64,000 nt of DNA from Phycisphaerae bacterium (GTDB taxonomy: Bacteria; Planctomycetota; Phycisphaerae; Phycisphaerales; SM1A02): contig JAEUIU010000066.1 of assembly GCA_016795065.1 (NCBI GenBank), positions 124,001 through 188,000 of the forward strand, in the 5' to 3' direction. The translations under genes were made by a program, and so were the position numbers. Below are positions 50,963-60,842 of the stretch, one piece after another. Positions within the stretch are counted from its first letter, which is position 1; each line of letters starts with the position of its first letter. The notes beneath the pieces are model-generated. The model was not told the DNA's origin and did not search any database. It was given only the letters and a program-made list of their open reading frames with translations.

Positions 50963-52378
50963 ATGCAGACCACGTCTCCTCCGCCTGCCTCTTCTCAGGA
51001 ATCAACTCTCGCCCAGGATGCGGCAGTGTCTGCCGGGACACCTCCGGCGCCACCGAGCGAGCTCGAGCGGAGCATCGCCGAGAGCATTCAGCAGAACCCG
51101 CTGGTGCAGTGGGTCCGCTCCCACCCGACGCCCTACCAGGCCATCGCGCCGGGCGTGACGCTTCTCATCGCGATTCTGATTTACGTCGCCCTCCGCACGG
51201 TTCTCTTCTTGCCGCTGATGCGCTTTCTCGGCAAGCGCGAGGCCAAGGCCCGCGAGGCGACCATCGCGGCGAAGCAACGACATGGGCTTCCGCTGGTGCG
51301 TGCGGTGCGCGAAACGAAGCTCATTAACGCCTTGGCCTGGATTCTCCCGTGCCTCGTTGCGTGGCGCGGGATCCACCTCTGGCCGGAACTCCTTCCCGCG
51401 GTCTCGGAGACCTTCGGCCGGGTGATGCTCTCGATCGGGATCGCCTTCGGACTGCTCGCGTTCGCCCGGGTGCTCTCCTGCGTCGACATCGTCATGAGCG
51501 AACGGTTAGGTCGGCCCGGTGCCATCCGCGGCTACGTTCAGGCGATCAGCGCGATCGTCGGCGCCGTCGGCGGCGTCACCATCATCTCGATCCTCTTGGG
51601 CCGCAGCCCGATCTACTTTCTCACGGGCGTCGGGGCGTTCGCGGCCCTGCTGGCCGTGGTGCTGAAGGACACGCTCCTCTCGATGTATGCCAACATCCTC
51701 ATGACCACCGGCGACACGCTGCGGGTCGGCGACTGGATCGAGATGCGGCAACATGGTCTCGACGGGCGAGTCGAGGAGATCCGGCTGACCTCGACCAAGG
51801 TCCGCAACTGGGACGAGACGACGCTCACCGTGCCGAACTACCGATTCGTGTCGGAGATCTTCGTCAATTACCGAACCCAGAATCCCAAGGGCGGTCGGCG
51901 CATGAAGCGTTCGATCCGCCTCGACCAGCGCACCGTGCGCGAGCTCACCGAGGCCGAGCTCGTCGCCGCCTCGGCGGTCACGGTGCTGCACCAGCCGGTG
52001 GCCATTGCCCGCGCCGCGGCAACGCTCGCCGCCGGTGGAGCGGCAAGCGTGGTCACGAACCTGGCGCTCTACCGTGCCTACCTCGAGCGATTTCTCGCGG
52101 TCCATCCGCTGCTCGACCGGTCGCGGCCGATTGTGGTTCGGCAAAACGAACCGATGGGAACGGGCGTGCTGATAGATGTCCTGTGCTTCTATCAGGACAG
52201 TGAACTGAAGGACTACGAAACCCTCCAATCCGGCATGCTCGATCACTTTACCGCTGTCGCTGCGGTCTTCGGCCTTCGCATCTACCAGCAGGGAAGCGAC
52301 CTGAACGTGGCCCGCGAGCCCTTCGCATTCCTCTCGGAAGACCAGACGCGACTCCTGTCGGCCGCGGCATCGGGATGA
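50963..52378 (+). CDS. Mechanosensitive ion channel, MscS family
   Basis: 471 residues from ATG 50963 (MQTTSPPPASSQESTLA). Several transmembrane helices (IAPGVTLLIAILIYVAL, ETFGRVMLSIGIAFGLL, IVGAVGGVTIISILL, LTGVGAFAALLAVVLKDT). The pore-lining TM3 and MscS beta domain are at ADTLRVGDW-like DTLRVGDWIEMRQHGLDG and VEEIRLTSTKVRNWDETTLTVPN. The long C-terminal domain (VRELTEAELVAASAVTV) is typical of larger homologues. It releases solutes under membrane tension. Confidence 0.93.
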   Translation: MQTTSPPPASSQESTLAQDAAVSAGTPPAPPSELERSIAESIQQNPLVQWVRSHPTPYQAIAPGVTLLIAILIYVALRTVLFLPLMRFLGKREAKAREATIAAKQRHGLPLVRAVRETKLINALAWILPCLVAWRGIHLWPELLPAVSETFGRVMLSIGIAFGLLAFARVLSCVDIVMSERLGRPGAIRGYVQAISAIVGAVGGVTIISILLGRSPIYFLTGVGAFAALLAVVLKDTLLSMYANILMTTGDTLRVGDWIEMRQHGLDGRVEEIRLTSTKVRNWDETTLTVPNYRFVSEIFVNYRTQNPKGGRRMKRSIRLDQRTVRELTEAELVAASAVTVLHQPVAIARAAATLAAGGAASVVTNLALYRAYLERFLAVHPLLDRSRPIVVRQNEPMGTGVLIDVLCFYQDSELKDYETLQSGMLDHFTAVAAVFGLRIYQQGSDLNVAREPFAFLSEDQTRLLSAAASG

Positions 52379-52394
52379 GTCTCCCTTTAGCCCG

Positions 52395-52430
52395 TCACTT
52401 CGGCCCTCACTTCGGCCCTCACTTCGGCCT
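52395..52430. repeat. 12-bp tandem repeat, three copies
   Basis: TCACTTCGGCCC three times, last copy ending in TCACTTCGGCCT. It spans the short gap after mscS and the stop of the next minus-strand gene, whose last residues RPK and stop are encoded in it. Confidence 0.8.
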
Positions 52431-54062
52431 GACGGCTGCGGCGTAGCGCTTCGGGTCGGCCCAAAACTGGGCGGCGCACTTCTCACAGCAGAGGCCGATG
52501 GCCTTGCCTTCCCAGACGATCACATAGGTTGGGCAGACCGCAGCGCCGCTGACGGGACATACGCTGTTGATCGGCTCGATCGACGCTCCCGGCGCGGCAG
52601 CGGTCGCCCCCGGCAGGGGAGCGTCGCTTGAGAATGCAAGGACCGGCTCTGTTTCGATGGCGGCGGAGGTGGTCGATTCGTCCGCATCCGCAAGAAGCCC
52701 GGGCCGCTCGGCGCGAAGGGCGACGAGGGCGTCGCGGCTGATCGCGGTGCGCCAGACGTAGAGTCGCGAGAGCTTCGGCAGCGACCGGATTGCCTCGAGC
52801 GATGCGTCCGTTGCCTTCGTGCCTACCAGGATGAGTTCCTGAAGGCTCGGATGGGCGTTGAGCTGGCGAACGCTCTCGTCGGTGATGGCGGTGTCGCGGA
52901 GGTCCAGGCGATGCAGCGAACGCATGTTGACCAGGAACTTGGCCGACGCGTCGGTCACGTTGGTACGTGCGAGCGAGAGGTCGCCCACGAAGGCCAGGAG
53001 GGGCGAGAGAAGCGTGCGCAGGTCGTCGTCGTTCACGCCCGTCGTGGCTGCGAAGTCAATCCACAGAAGCGGCGAGTCGCCGGCCAATGGTTGGACATGG
53101 ACAAGCCGGGCCTTCAGGGCCTCGATCGCCGCGAGGTCGGGTTTGGGGGCCGCTGGCGCGGGCGGAACGGTGGTGAGGGAAGGAGCTGTGGCCGCCGCGT
53201 TCGCGAGGTTTCCTTCGGCTGCGCGATCCTCGTTCGACACCCACTCCCGAAGCCGAGCGCGTTCCGCCGCGGTGAGCTGCGGCTTGCCCGCTGGGGGCAT
53301 GTGGTCGTCGTCGTCGAGCGGAAGTTCGATGCGATAGACGAGCGTGCTCTCATCGGGCTTCCCAAACCGAACGACCTCGCCGTGCTCGCCGCCGGCCCTC
53401 ACGGCGTCCATGGTGTGCAGGGCGAGGAGGCCCTTGGTGCGGCTCGCCCCGTGACAGGCGGTGCACGTGCGCTCGAGAATCGCACGGATGTCGGACGGCA
53501 TGGAGTCGGCATGGGTCGCCTCCTCGCTGTTGGCGGCGGGCTTGGCGATCGGTTGGATGTCGCTTGCCGTACGCGATGCGAGCGGGGCGGTCAGAAATCC
53601 CTCGCCGTGGGTCATCGTTGCCCCGAGATGGCCGACTGGCACCAAGAGGAGTGCACACGCCGCGAGGAGGAATCGGTAGCCCCCGAGCCCGCGGCCGTCG
53701 AGGCGCCGAATGCCTCGGGTGAGGGCGATGGCTAACAGGACGCCCACCACGCCGAGGACGATCCCAAGCAGCCGATGCCGATCGAGGGTCAGCCCGGCGT
53801 AGCCTGGCTCGTTGGCAAGGACGAGCCCGCTGATGGCGGCGGCAGCGCCGGTTGCGGCGTTCATCCAGACCAAGGGAAGGGCAGCACTCGGCAATCGGGG
53901 CTCGCCGCGCCACCATCGCCATGCCTCCAGAATGACCAGCGCGCCGACCAGCCCGATCGGCATGTGCAGGATGAGGGGGTGAAGCCGACCGACCACTCCA
54001 AGCGGGGCACCGCCCATCGAGGCGAGCCACGGCAGGGTAAGGATCATCGGGTCGGTGTCCAT
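52419..54062 (-). CDS. DUF2231 - cytochrome c - LRR - YHS-like fusion protein
   Basis: 547 residues. Four to five N-terminal transmembrane helices form a DUF2231-like membrane domain (LHPLILHMPIGLVGALVIL, LLGIVLGVVGVLLAIALT). A planctomycete-type cytochrome c region follows with CTACHG (haem) and SDIRAILERTCTACHG. Leucine-rich repeats, three, come next: LHRLDLRDTAITDESVRQL, LQELILVGTKATDASLEAI and LSRLYVWRTAISRDALVAL. The C-terminus (PVSGAAVCPTYVIVWEGK, CCEKCAAQFWADPKRYAA) resembles a YHS/TRASH metal-binding domain. It probably sits at the inner membrane with its cytochrome outside. It precedes DUF1501 and PSD1 in reverse order. Confidence 0.8.
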   Translation of the reverse strand: MDTDPMILTLPWLASMGGAPLGVVGRLHPLILHMPIGLVGALVILEAWRWWRGEPRLPSAALPLVWMNAATGAAAAISGLVLANEPGYAGLTLDRHRLLGIVLGVVGVLLAIALTRGIRRLDGRGLGGYRFLLAACALLLVPVGHLGATMTHGEGFLTAPLASRTASDIQPIAKPAANSEEATHADSMPSDIRAILERTCTACHGASRTKGLLALHTMDAVRAGGEHGEVVRFGKPDESTLVYRIELPLDDDDHMPPAGKPQLTAAERARLREWVSNEDRAAEGNLANAAATAPSLTTVPPAPAAPKPDLAAIEALKARLVHVQPLAGDSPLLWIDFAATTGVNDDDLRTLLSPLLAFVGDLSLARTNVTDASAKFLVNMRSLHRLDLRDTAITDESVRQLNAHPSLQELILVGTKATDASLEAIRSLPKLSRLYVWRTAISRDALVALRAERPGLLADADESTTSAAIETEPVLAFSSDAPLPGATAAAPGASIEPINSVCPVSGAAVCPTYVIVWEGKAIGLCCEKCAAQFWADPKRYAAAVRPK

Positions 54063-54109
54063 GCGTTCGGATCGGGTTGGCTGTGCCTCAGCGGCACCTG
54101 AGCGAGTTG

Positions 54110-55600
54110 TTAGGTCACGATGCCGGGTGAGGCCATGATGCCGGGCACGAGTTCGCCGGCGATGTCGGTGAGCCGGAAGTCACGGCCCTGATGGCGGTAG
54201 GTCAGGCCCTTGTGGTCGATTCCGAGGAGGTGAAGCATCGTGGCGTGCAGGTCGTGCACCGTGACCGGGTTCTCGGTGATGTTGTAGGAGTAGTCGTCGG
54301 TGCTTCCGTAGCAGACGCCGGGCTTGATGCCGCCGCCGGCGAGCCAGATGGTGAAGCAGCGAGGATGGTGGTCGCGGCCGTAGTTGGTTGTCGAGAGTTC
54401 GCCTTGGCTGTACACGGTGCGGCCGAACTCGCCGGCCCACATGACTAACGTATCGTCCAACATGCCGCGGCGCTTCAGGTCGCGCACGAGAGCCGCCTGC
54501 GGCTGGTCCACCGCGGCGCACTGGGCCCGAAGCTCGCTTGGCAGGTTGCCGTGCTGATCCCAGCCGCGCATGAAGAGTTGGATGAAGCGCACTCCGCGCT
54601 CGGCAAGGCGACGGGCGAGCAGGCAATTCGAGGCGAAGCTGCCCGGCTTGCGAACTTCAGGGCCGTACATCTCCAGCGTCGCCTCGTCTTCGCCGGAGAG
54701 GTCGGTGAGTTCGGGCACGGACGCCTGCATGCGGTAGGCCATCTCAGCCTGGGCGATGCGCGTGCGCACTTCGGGATCAAGCGTCCGTTCGAACTCCTCG
54801 GCGTTCAGGTCGTTGACGAGGTCGAGCATCTTTCGGCGGTCATCGCGGGTCACACCTGCTGGATCACGCAGGTACAGCACCGGATCGGCGCCAGAACGGA
54901 GTTTGCAGCCCTGATGCTCGCTCGGCAGGAATCCGCTGCCCCAGAAGCGGGCCGACAGCGCCTGCATGTTGCCGAACCCCTGGGTGATCATCACGACGAA
55001 GGTGGGCAGGTTGGCATTCGCGCTGCCGAGGCCGTAACTCATCCACGAGCCGAAGCTCGGTCGACCCGGCTGTTGTGTGCCGGTCTGGAAAAAGGTGATG
55101 CCGGGCTCGTGGTTGATCGCCTCGGTGTGCATCGAGCGGATGAAGCAGAGTTCCTTCGAGAGCGAGGCGGTGTGTGGCATCAGCTCGCTCACCCACATCC
55201 CGTCCTGGTTGTTGGGATAGCGGGAGAAGCGGAAGATCGACGGGGCGATCGGAAAGCGGGACTGACCGCTGGTCATGCCGGTGAGGCGCTGGCCGCTGCG
55301 GATGGAATCGGGGAGGTCCTGGTTGAAGCGCTGGCGCAGCCCGGGCTTGTAATCCCAAAGGTCGAGCTGGCTCGGGGCGCCTTCCATGTGCAGGTAGATG
55401 ACCCGCTTTGCCTTCGGCGCGAAGTGGGGCCGCGGCATCGCGAGGCCATCCGACCCGCCGGCCGGTGAGCCGAGCAGGGCCTTCTCGCCGACCAGTTGGG
55501 AGAGGGCGGCAATGCCAACACCACCCGCGATCGAGTTGGCGATACGGCCGAAGAACCGCCGCCTGGTCATGTCGAGGTAATGGAGCTCAAGGGGATCCAT
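54110..55600 (-). CDS. DUF1501 domain protein, Tat-exported
   Basis: 496 residues. N-terminal twin-arginine signal TRRRFFGRIANSIAGGVGI, so exported folded. The DUF1501 body follows (RVIYLHMEGAPSQLDLWDYKPG, FIRSMHTEAINHEPGITFF, WAGEFGRT, HHPRCFTIWLAGGGIKPG). Its fold resembles alkaline-phosphatase/sulfatase-like proteins but the family has no established reaction. In planctomycetes it is nearly always beside a PSD1 (DUF1549/1553) protein, as here (35 bp apart). The PSD1 gene lies upstream on the same strand. Confidence 0.93.
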   Translation of the reverse strand: MDPLELHYLDMTRRRFFGRIANSIAGGVGIAALSQLVGEKALLGSPAGGSDGLAMPRPHFAPKAKRVIYLHMEGAPSQLDLWDYKPGLRQRFNQDLPDSIRSGQRLTGMTSGQSRFPIAPSIFRFSRYPNNQDGMWVSELMPHTASLSKELCFIRSMHTEAINHEPGITFFQTGTQQPGRPSFGSWMSYGLGSANANLPTFVVMITQGFGNMQALSARFWGSGFLPSEHQGCKLRSGADPVLYLRDPAGVTRDDRRKMLDLVNDLNAEEFERTLDPEVRTRIAQAEMAYRMQASVPELTDLSGEDEATLEMYGPEVRKPGSFASNCLLARRLAERGVRFIQLFMRGWDQHGNLPSELRAQCAAVDQPQAALVRDLKRRGMLDDTLVMWAGEFGRTVYSQGELSTTNYGRDHHPRCFTIWLAGGGIKPGVCYGSTDDYSYNITENPVTVHDLHATMLHLLGIDHKGLTYRHQGRDFRLTDIAGELVPGIMASPGIVT

Positions 55601-55635
55601 GGTTGTTTGGCCTGCTTCTCGTGGGTGAGCTCGGA

Positions 55636-58600
55636 CTAGTCGCGAGTGATGGTGCTGTCGAGGCTGAGGGTGGCGTTGGCGATGAGCGTCCAGGCCGCGA
55701 GTTCGCTCGGATTCAGCTCCTGGGGGACGGGAGCGTCGCCGATCGTGAGCAGGCGGGCCGCGTCCTCGGGCGATGCCGCGTAACGGGCCTTGAAGGCGTC
55801 TAACGTGGCGCGCAGCTTTCCGAGGGTGCGCTCGTCGGGCACATGGCCGGTGCAGCGCTGGTGAAGGCGGCTCAGTCGCTCGCGGTCGTCGGAGCGTTCG
55901 ATGAGCGTGTGGGCCGCGAGGACGCGGGACGCCTCGATCATCTGCTCATCGTTCCACAAGGCAAGGGCCTGGAGCGGCGTGTTGGTCGTGCCGCGGCGTA
56001 CGACGCAGGACTCGCGGGTCGGGGCGTCGAAAGTGAGCATCGATGGCGGTGGAGCCGCCCGCTTCCAATAGGTGTAGATGCTGCGGCGCCAGAGATCCTC
56101 GCCGGTGCCGCGTTGGAAGACGCGGGTGTTGGACTGGATCATCGCCACCTCTTCCCAGAGGCCCGGTGGCTGGTAGGGCTTCACCGACGGGCCGCCGGTC
56201 CGCTCGACGAGAAGGCCGGCGATCAGAAGGGCCGAGTCGCGGATCTGCTCGGCGGAGAGACGCTTCCGCTGGAAGTGAGTGAGGTAGCGGTTGTCGGGGT
56301 CGCGTTCGGCCATCTCGGGACGGATCGCCGCGTCCTGCCGATAGGTCGCGCTGGTCACCATCAGCCGAATCATGTGCTGAAGGTCCCAGCCGCTCTCGCG
56401 GAACTCAACCGCCAGCCAATCGAGCAGCTCCGGATGGGTCGGCCAATCTCCCTGAAGCCCGAAGTCCTCGGTGGTGCGAACGATGCCGTTGGCGAAGAAC
56501 TGCTCCCATAAGCGATTCACCGTCACGCGTGCAACGAGCGGGTTGCCCGGCGAGACCAACCACTGGGCAAGGCCGAGACGGTTCGCTGGGGCATCCGGCG
56601 GCAACGCGCCGAGAGCCGCGGGCACGGATCGCTTCGCGGGGCGCGAGGTGTCCGCCATGTCGTATTGCCCACGTTTCAGGACGAACGTCTCGCGCGGCGT
56701 GGGGAGCTCGCGCATCACCATCGTCAGCGGGATCTCGGAGCGAATCGTCCCTTCCTCGCGCTCCAGCTTGGCGACCTCGGCGGCAAGCTCACGGCGCCGC
56801 GGCGAGTGATTCGCAAGCCAGAGCCCGGCCATCCTCTCACTCAGGTGCTTCGGGCGCACGATCGGCGGCGTGATGACCGCGGCCAAGGCGTCCTGAAGGA
56901 GATCAGGCCGATCGGCGATGCGGTGATAGATCGCTCCCGGTCCGCCGGTGTTGGCGATCTTCAGGACCAGGGCGTTCATCCCGGCCTGGAGCGGGACCTC
57001 GATCGACTCCTGGTTCGGCGCCGCGGACCGGTCGACCTCGCGGGCGAAGACTTGCTTGCCGTTGAGGTAGACGCGAAGGCCGTCGTCGCTGCCCAGGGAG
57101 AGGGGCATGTTTCTCGCGCTGGGCGAGAAGATCCGCCGAGCGACGTAGTGGGCCGAGACGCCCGGATCCAGCGGGACGATCTCGCCGTCCCGCATGGTGA
57201 GGAAAGGCTTCCACGCCGCCCCGCCGGGGAACTCGTGGAGCGGGAGAAGATTGGTGTCCAGCTCCGGCCCGAACTCTTTGGCGAAGGCATCGGTTCGCTG
57301 CTCCACCGGGAAGGGGCCCGCGACCAACCAGCGGCCGAACCCTTCGGGCAGGTTGCCTAACGCTTCGTCCTTGGCGGTGCCGAAGGAAACCCGCACGCGA
57401 CCGAAGGCATGCCCGCTCCAAGGTGAGCGGAAGGACAGCGTGACCGTCACGAGGGTGCCGCCTTCGTAGCCAAACGGCGCGTCGGCGAGGAACATCGCCA
57501 GCCGCCCACCGGCCAGGTGCTGTCCGCCGACGGCCCAGCCGATCGCGCCCGGGGCAAGCAGGTTGGTGACGTCCCAGTCGCCGTCGGATTGGGAGGTGTC
57601 GGCCCACGCCCACGTCAGCTTCACGTCCCTTGATTCTGCTGGATTCTTCACCGAACGGGCGGTGACGCGGAGGCCGGTCATGACCACGTTGCCATTCTCG
57701 GAGCGACCGACGCGCTCCGCAGGCATCGAGGGATCGGTGAGGCCTTCCAGAAGGACCAGTCGCGAGTCCGTCGCGTCGAGACGATAGGTCAGCTCGTATT
57801 CGTCCTGGGCGGGATTCGTGCCGGTGACCAGCACCGAGCGATCCTCGCCCACCGCCATCGTTGCACCGCTCTCGGCCCGAGCCGCTGTCGGGGCGGTGAC
57901 GGACCAATGCACGCCTAACGATTCGTCCATGCCGCCCAAGAACGCATCGCGCTGGGCGATCTCCTCCGGCGAGACCTTCGAGGCAAGCTCACGCGTCTCG
58001 GCCAGCTTGGCCCCGATCGCGCTCAGCTTCGCCTCCTGGTCCTTGGTAGGCACCGACATGAAGGGCTCGAAGGCCCGTTTCGGATCGGGAAGCTGCGAGT
58101 AGAGTCCCGGCTCCTCGATCGAGTTGAAGTAGGCGTAAAGCCCGTAGAACTCGGAGGCCGTGACCGGGTCATACTTGTGGTCGTGGCAGCGGGCGCAGCC
58201 AAGGGTGAGGCCGAGGAAGACCGAGCCGGTGGTCGTCACGCGATCGACCGCGTACTCGACGAGGTACTCCTCGGCGATCGCGCCGCCCTCATCGGTCGTG
58301 ACGTGGTTGCGGTGGAAGCCGCTGGCCACTCGGGTCGAGTCGTTGGCATCGGGGAGAAGGTCGCCGGCGATCTGTTCGATCACGAATCGATCGAAGGGCA
58401 TGTTCGCTCGGTAGGCCTCGATCACCCAATCGCGCCACAGCCAGATCGATCGGCCGGCGTCCATGTGGATGCCGCAGGTATCGGCGTAGCGCGCAGCGTC
58501 GAGCCACGGGGCCGTCATGCGCTCGGCATAACGGGTGCGATAGGGTTCCTCGGTGAGCAGCCGGTCGACCCAACGCTCGTAGGCATCGGGGGCCGTGTCG

Positions 58601-59280
58601 ACGAGAAAGGCATCGATCTCTTCCGGCGTCGGCGGAAGGCCGGTCAGGTCAAGGAAGATTCGTCGCAGAAGGGTCGCCCGATCGGCCTCGCGGTTGGGCG
58701 TCAGCCCGGCGGTCTCCATCGTTGAGCGGGTAAACCGATCGATGGGGTTCTTGGCCCACGACTCGTCCGAAACCGAGGGCACCTCCGGCTTGCTCGGGGG
58801 AACGAACGCCCAATGGGCCTCGTAGACCGCCCCGTCGGCGATCCATTGGCGAAGAAGAGCCTTCTCCTCGTCGGTGAAGGGCCGCTTGTTGGCGGCTGGC
58901 GGCGGCATCATGTCCGTCGCGTTGTGGCTGGTGATGCGACGCCAGACCTCGCTTCGTTCTGGGTCGCCAGGGACGATCGGAATGCCGTCCTTGCGGGCGG
59001 TCGTGGCGTCCTCCCGGATGTCGAGCCTGAGATTCGCCTCGCGTTTCGCGGCATCCGGGCCGTGACAAGTGAAGCAGCGATCCGACAGGAGGGGCCGAAT
59101 GTCGCGGCCGTAACGCACCGTGGGACGGTCCGAGCCGGGGTCTTCGGCCGGCGAACCTCGGGCTGTGAAGACGGCTCCGGCGAGCAATCCACTGATGGCC
59201 ACACCCAATCCAACCCGTGACCGGAGCTGCGCAAGGAGCGTCCGGGACGAGACGACGGACGAATCCCACGCGGCTGGCAT
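55636..59280 (-). CDS. PSD1 and planctomycete cytochrome c domain protein (DUF1549/DUF1553)
   Basis: 1214 residues. N-terminal hydrophobic stretch (VGLGVAISGLLAGAVFTARG), then cytochrome c-type SDRCFTCHGPDAAKREANL (haem site CFTCHG) and ITSHNATDMMPPPA. DUF1549 occupies about residues 175-385 (NPIDRFTRSTMETAGLTPN, RYADTCGIHMDAGRSIWLWR). A long insert (about 480-840) of beta domains includes PFLTMRDGEIVPLDPG. DUF1553 follows (NRLGLAQWLVSPGNPLVARV, TVNRLWEQFFANGIV, PSMLTFDAPTRESCVVRRGTTNTPLQ). It is exported and membrane-linked; the reaction is unknown. Adjacent to DUF1501. Confidence 0.94.
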   Translation of the reverse strand: MPAAWDSSVVSSRTLLAQLRSRVGLGVAISGLLAGAVFTARGSPAEDPGSDRPTVRYGRDIRPLLSDRCFTCHGPDAAKREANLRLDIREDATTARKDGIPIVPGDPERSEVWRRITSHNATDMMPPPAANKRPFTDEEKALLRQWIADGAVYEAHWAFVPPSKPEVPSVSDESWAKNPIDRFTRSTMETAGLTPNREADRATLLRRIFLDLTGLPPTPEEIDAFLVDTAPDAYERWVDRLLTEEPYRTRYAERMTAPWLDAARYADTCGIHMDAGRSIWLWRDWVIEAYRANMPFDRFVIEQIAGDLLPDANDSTRVASGFHRNHVTTDEGGAIAEEYLVEYAVDRVTTTGSVFLGLTLGCARCHDHKYDPVTASEFYGLYAYFNSIEEPGLYSQLPDPKRAFEPFMSVPTKDQEAKLSAIGAKLAETRELASKVSPEEIAQRDAFLGGMDESLGVHWSVTAPTAARAESGATMAVGEDRSVLVTGTNPAQDEYELTYRLDATDSRLVLLEGLTDPSMPAERVGRSENGNVVMTGLRVTARSVKNPAESRDVKLTWAWADTSQSDGDWDVTNLLAPGAIGWAVGGQHLAGGRLAMFLADAPFGYEGGTLVTVTLSFRSPWSGHAFGRVRVSFGTAKDEALGNLPEGFGRWLVAGPFPVEQRTDAFAKEFGPELDTNLLPLHEFPGGAAWKPFLTMRDGEIVPLDPGVSAHYVARRIFSPSARNMPLSLGSDDGLRVYLNGKQVFAREVDRSAAPNQESIEVPLQAGMNALVLKIANTGGPGAIYHRIADRPDLLQDALAAVITPPIVRPKHLSERMAGLWLANHSPRRRELAAEVAKLEREEGTIRSEIPLTMVMRELPTPRETFVLKRGQYDMADTSRPAKRSVPAALGALPPDAPANRLGLAQWLVSPGNPLVARVTVNRLWEQFFANGIVRTTEDFGLQGDWPTHPELLDWLAVEFRESGWDLQHMIRLMVTSATYRQDAAIRPEMAERDPDNRYLTHFQRKRLSAEQIRDSALLIAGLLVERTGGPSVKPYQPPGLWEEVAMIQSNTRVFQRGTGEDLWRRSIYTYWKRAAPPPSMLTFDAPTRESCVVRRGTTNTPLQALALWNDEQMIEASRVLAAHTLIERSDDRERLSRLHQRCTGHVPDERTLGKLRATLDAFKARYAASPEDAARLLTIGDAPVPQELNPSELAAWTLIANATLSLDSTITRD

Positions 59281-59395
59281 GGGTCAAACAGTAGTGGAAG
59301 CGGGCAGCCGCTCCTATCGGGAAAAGCCCCGAACGGCTACGCTTCCCGCGATTTCGAACCGTTTCGATCTGCAATTCACCCCACCGGAGACTCTC

Positions 59396-60745
59396 GTGTC
59401 CCAGTCCGTATCCGCGCTCGCGCTCGCGGCGCTCGTCGCCCTTGTGCCCGCCTCGACTCTCGTCGCGCACCCGTCGCAGGCGACTCCCGCCGCACCCGCA
59501 GCAGCGCCCGCCGCTCAGACTCCCGCCACCCCGGCAGCTCCCGCAGCGGCTGCTTCAGAATCCGATCCCGCGGCACACGCCCTTCTCGAGAAGGCTCGCG
59601 CCGCAGCGAAGGCTGCCGAGGACCTCAGTGCGGTGGTGACGTCGAAGGTCTCCGGTGAAGGTCAGTCGGCTGGAATGAAGGGGCGGGTCACCGTCGTCTT
59701 CTCGAACGAACTCTTCCCAATCAAGGCATGGCGTTTCGACATGCTCCCGGAGAAGGACGGCGACACCACGGCGATGGAAAGCGTCGCCGGGACCAACGGC
59801 AAGATCTATCGCCTCGTTCCCGCCGACAAGGAGCTCATCGAGCTCGACCTCGGCGGCATGCCGGCGTTTCCCCAGGATGAGTCCTTCGTCCTGCTTCCGA
59901 CCTGGTACATGTCCGAGCGAAGCGACGGTTCGCTCATGCCCGGCATGCCCAAGCCGGTGATCCTCAGCGAGAAGATGGGCGAAGACCGGGCGGTCGACGG
60001 CGTGAAGTGCAACGTCGTGCACTTGGTCCGTGAGACCAAGATGACCGGCATGGGCGACGGGGAAGTCGTGATCCGCGACGAGCTCGTCCTGGCCCTTGGC
60101 GCCGACGACGCGCTTCCCCGTCATGTCCACTCGAAGCTCACCCAGAAGATGGGCGAAGAGGCGATGACCCAGGAGTTCGAGACCAGCTACTCCGACCTCA
60201 AGATCAACACCAAGCCGGCGGACGAACTCTTCGCGATGAAGGCCCCCGAGGGCTTCAAGACGACGGCGAAGAAGATGGAAGACATGATGCCCAAGGCGCC
60301 GGAAATGAAGGCGAAGGTGGGTGAGCCGGCCCTCGACTTCGCGCTCAAGGACGCCAGCGGCACCGAGGTCACGCTGGCCAGCCTCAAGGGCAAGGTCGTG
60401 GTGCTCGACTTCTGGGCGACTTGGTGCGGACCCTGCAAGCAGGCGATGCCGGACATCCAGGCCATTCACGAGCACTTCAAGGATAAGCCCGTGGCGGTGC
60501 TTGGCGTCAACGTCAGTGAGCGTTCGCCGACCGCCGGTCCGGACTACATGAAGTCAAAGAACTTCACCTACGGCTGCTTGCTTGCTGGCGAGAAGCTCGC
60601 CGAGGGCTACGCGATCTCGGGCATCCCAACCATCATCGTGATCGATCAGAAGGGGACCATCCTCTTTGCCCAGTCCGGCTTCGGTCCGGGCGAGAAGGAG
60701 AACCTCATCAAGCTGATTGAGAGCGCCCTGACGACGAAGGGCTGA
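59396..60745 (+). CDS. Secreted protein with LolA-like and TlpA-type redoxin domains
   Basis: 449 residues from GTG 59396, with GGAG 6 bp upstream. Signal peptide (VSQSVSALALAALVALVPAS), then an Ala/Pro-rich linker (ATPAAPAAAPAAQTPATP). The first domain (about 75-290, RAAAKAAEDLSAVVTSKVSG, LFPIKAWRFDMLPEKDGD) looks like a LolA/DUF2092-type sheet. The C-terminal redoxin is TlpA-like: VVVLDFWATWCGPCKQAMP with WCGPC and the cis-Pro loop SGIPTIIVIDQKGTI. It may use its thiol in the periplasm; partner unknown. A strong terminator follows. Confidence 0.9.
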   Translation: MSQSVSALALAALVALVPASTLVAHPSQATPAAPAAAPAAQTPATPAAPAAAASESDPAAHALLEKARAAAKAAEDLSAVVTSKVSGEGQSAGMKGRVTVVFSNELFPIKAWRFDMLPEKDGDTTAMESVAGTNGKIYRLVPADKELIELDLGGMPAFPQDESFVLLPTWYMSERSDGSLMPGMPKPVILSEKMGEDRAVDGVKCNVVHLVRETKMTGMGDGEVVIRDELVLALGADDALPRHVHSKLTQKMGEEAMTQEFETSYSDLKINTKPADELFAMKAPEGFKTTAKKMEDMMPKAPEMKAKVGEPALDFALKDASGTEVTLASLKGKVVVLDFWATWCGPCKQAMPDIQAIHEHFKDKPVAVLGVNVSERSPTAGPDYMKSKNFTYGCLLAGEKLAEGYAISGIPTIIVIDQKGTILFAQSGFGPGEKENLIKLIESALTTKG

Positions 60746-60787
60746 TGAGATTACGTCGTGCGGATCCGCACGAACACCACATCGATC

Positions 60788-60826
60788 ACAACGCCCGCGA
60801 CCTCTCGTCGCGGGCGTTGTCTTTCT
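60788..60826 (+). terminator. Rho-independent terminator after TlpA-like gene
   Basis: A perfect 14-bp stem ACAACGCCCGCGAC/GTCGCGGGCGTTGT (60788-60801, 60807-60820) with loop CTCTC, followed by CTTTCT. It lies 40 bp past the stop, between convergent genes. Confidence 0.85.
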
Positions 60827-60842
60827 CCGGGCAAGGGAACAA

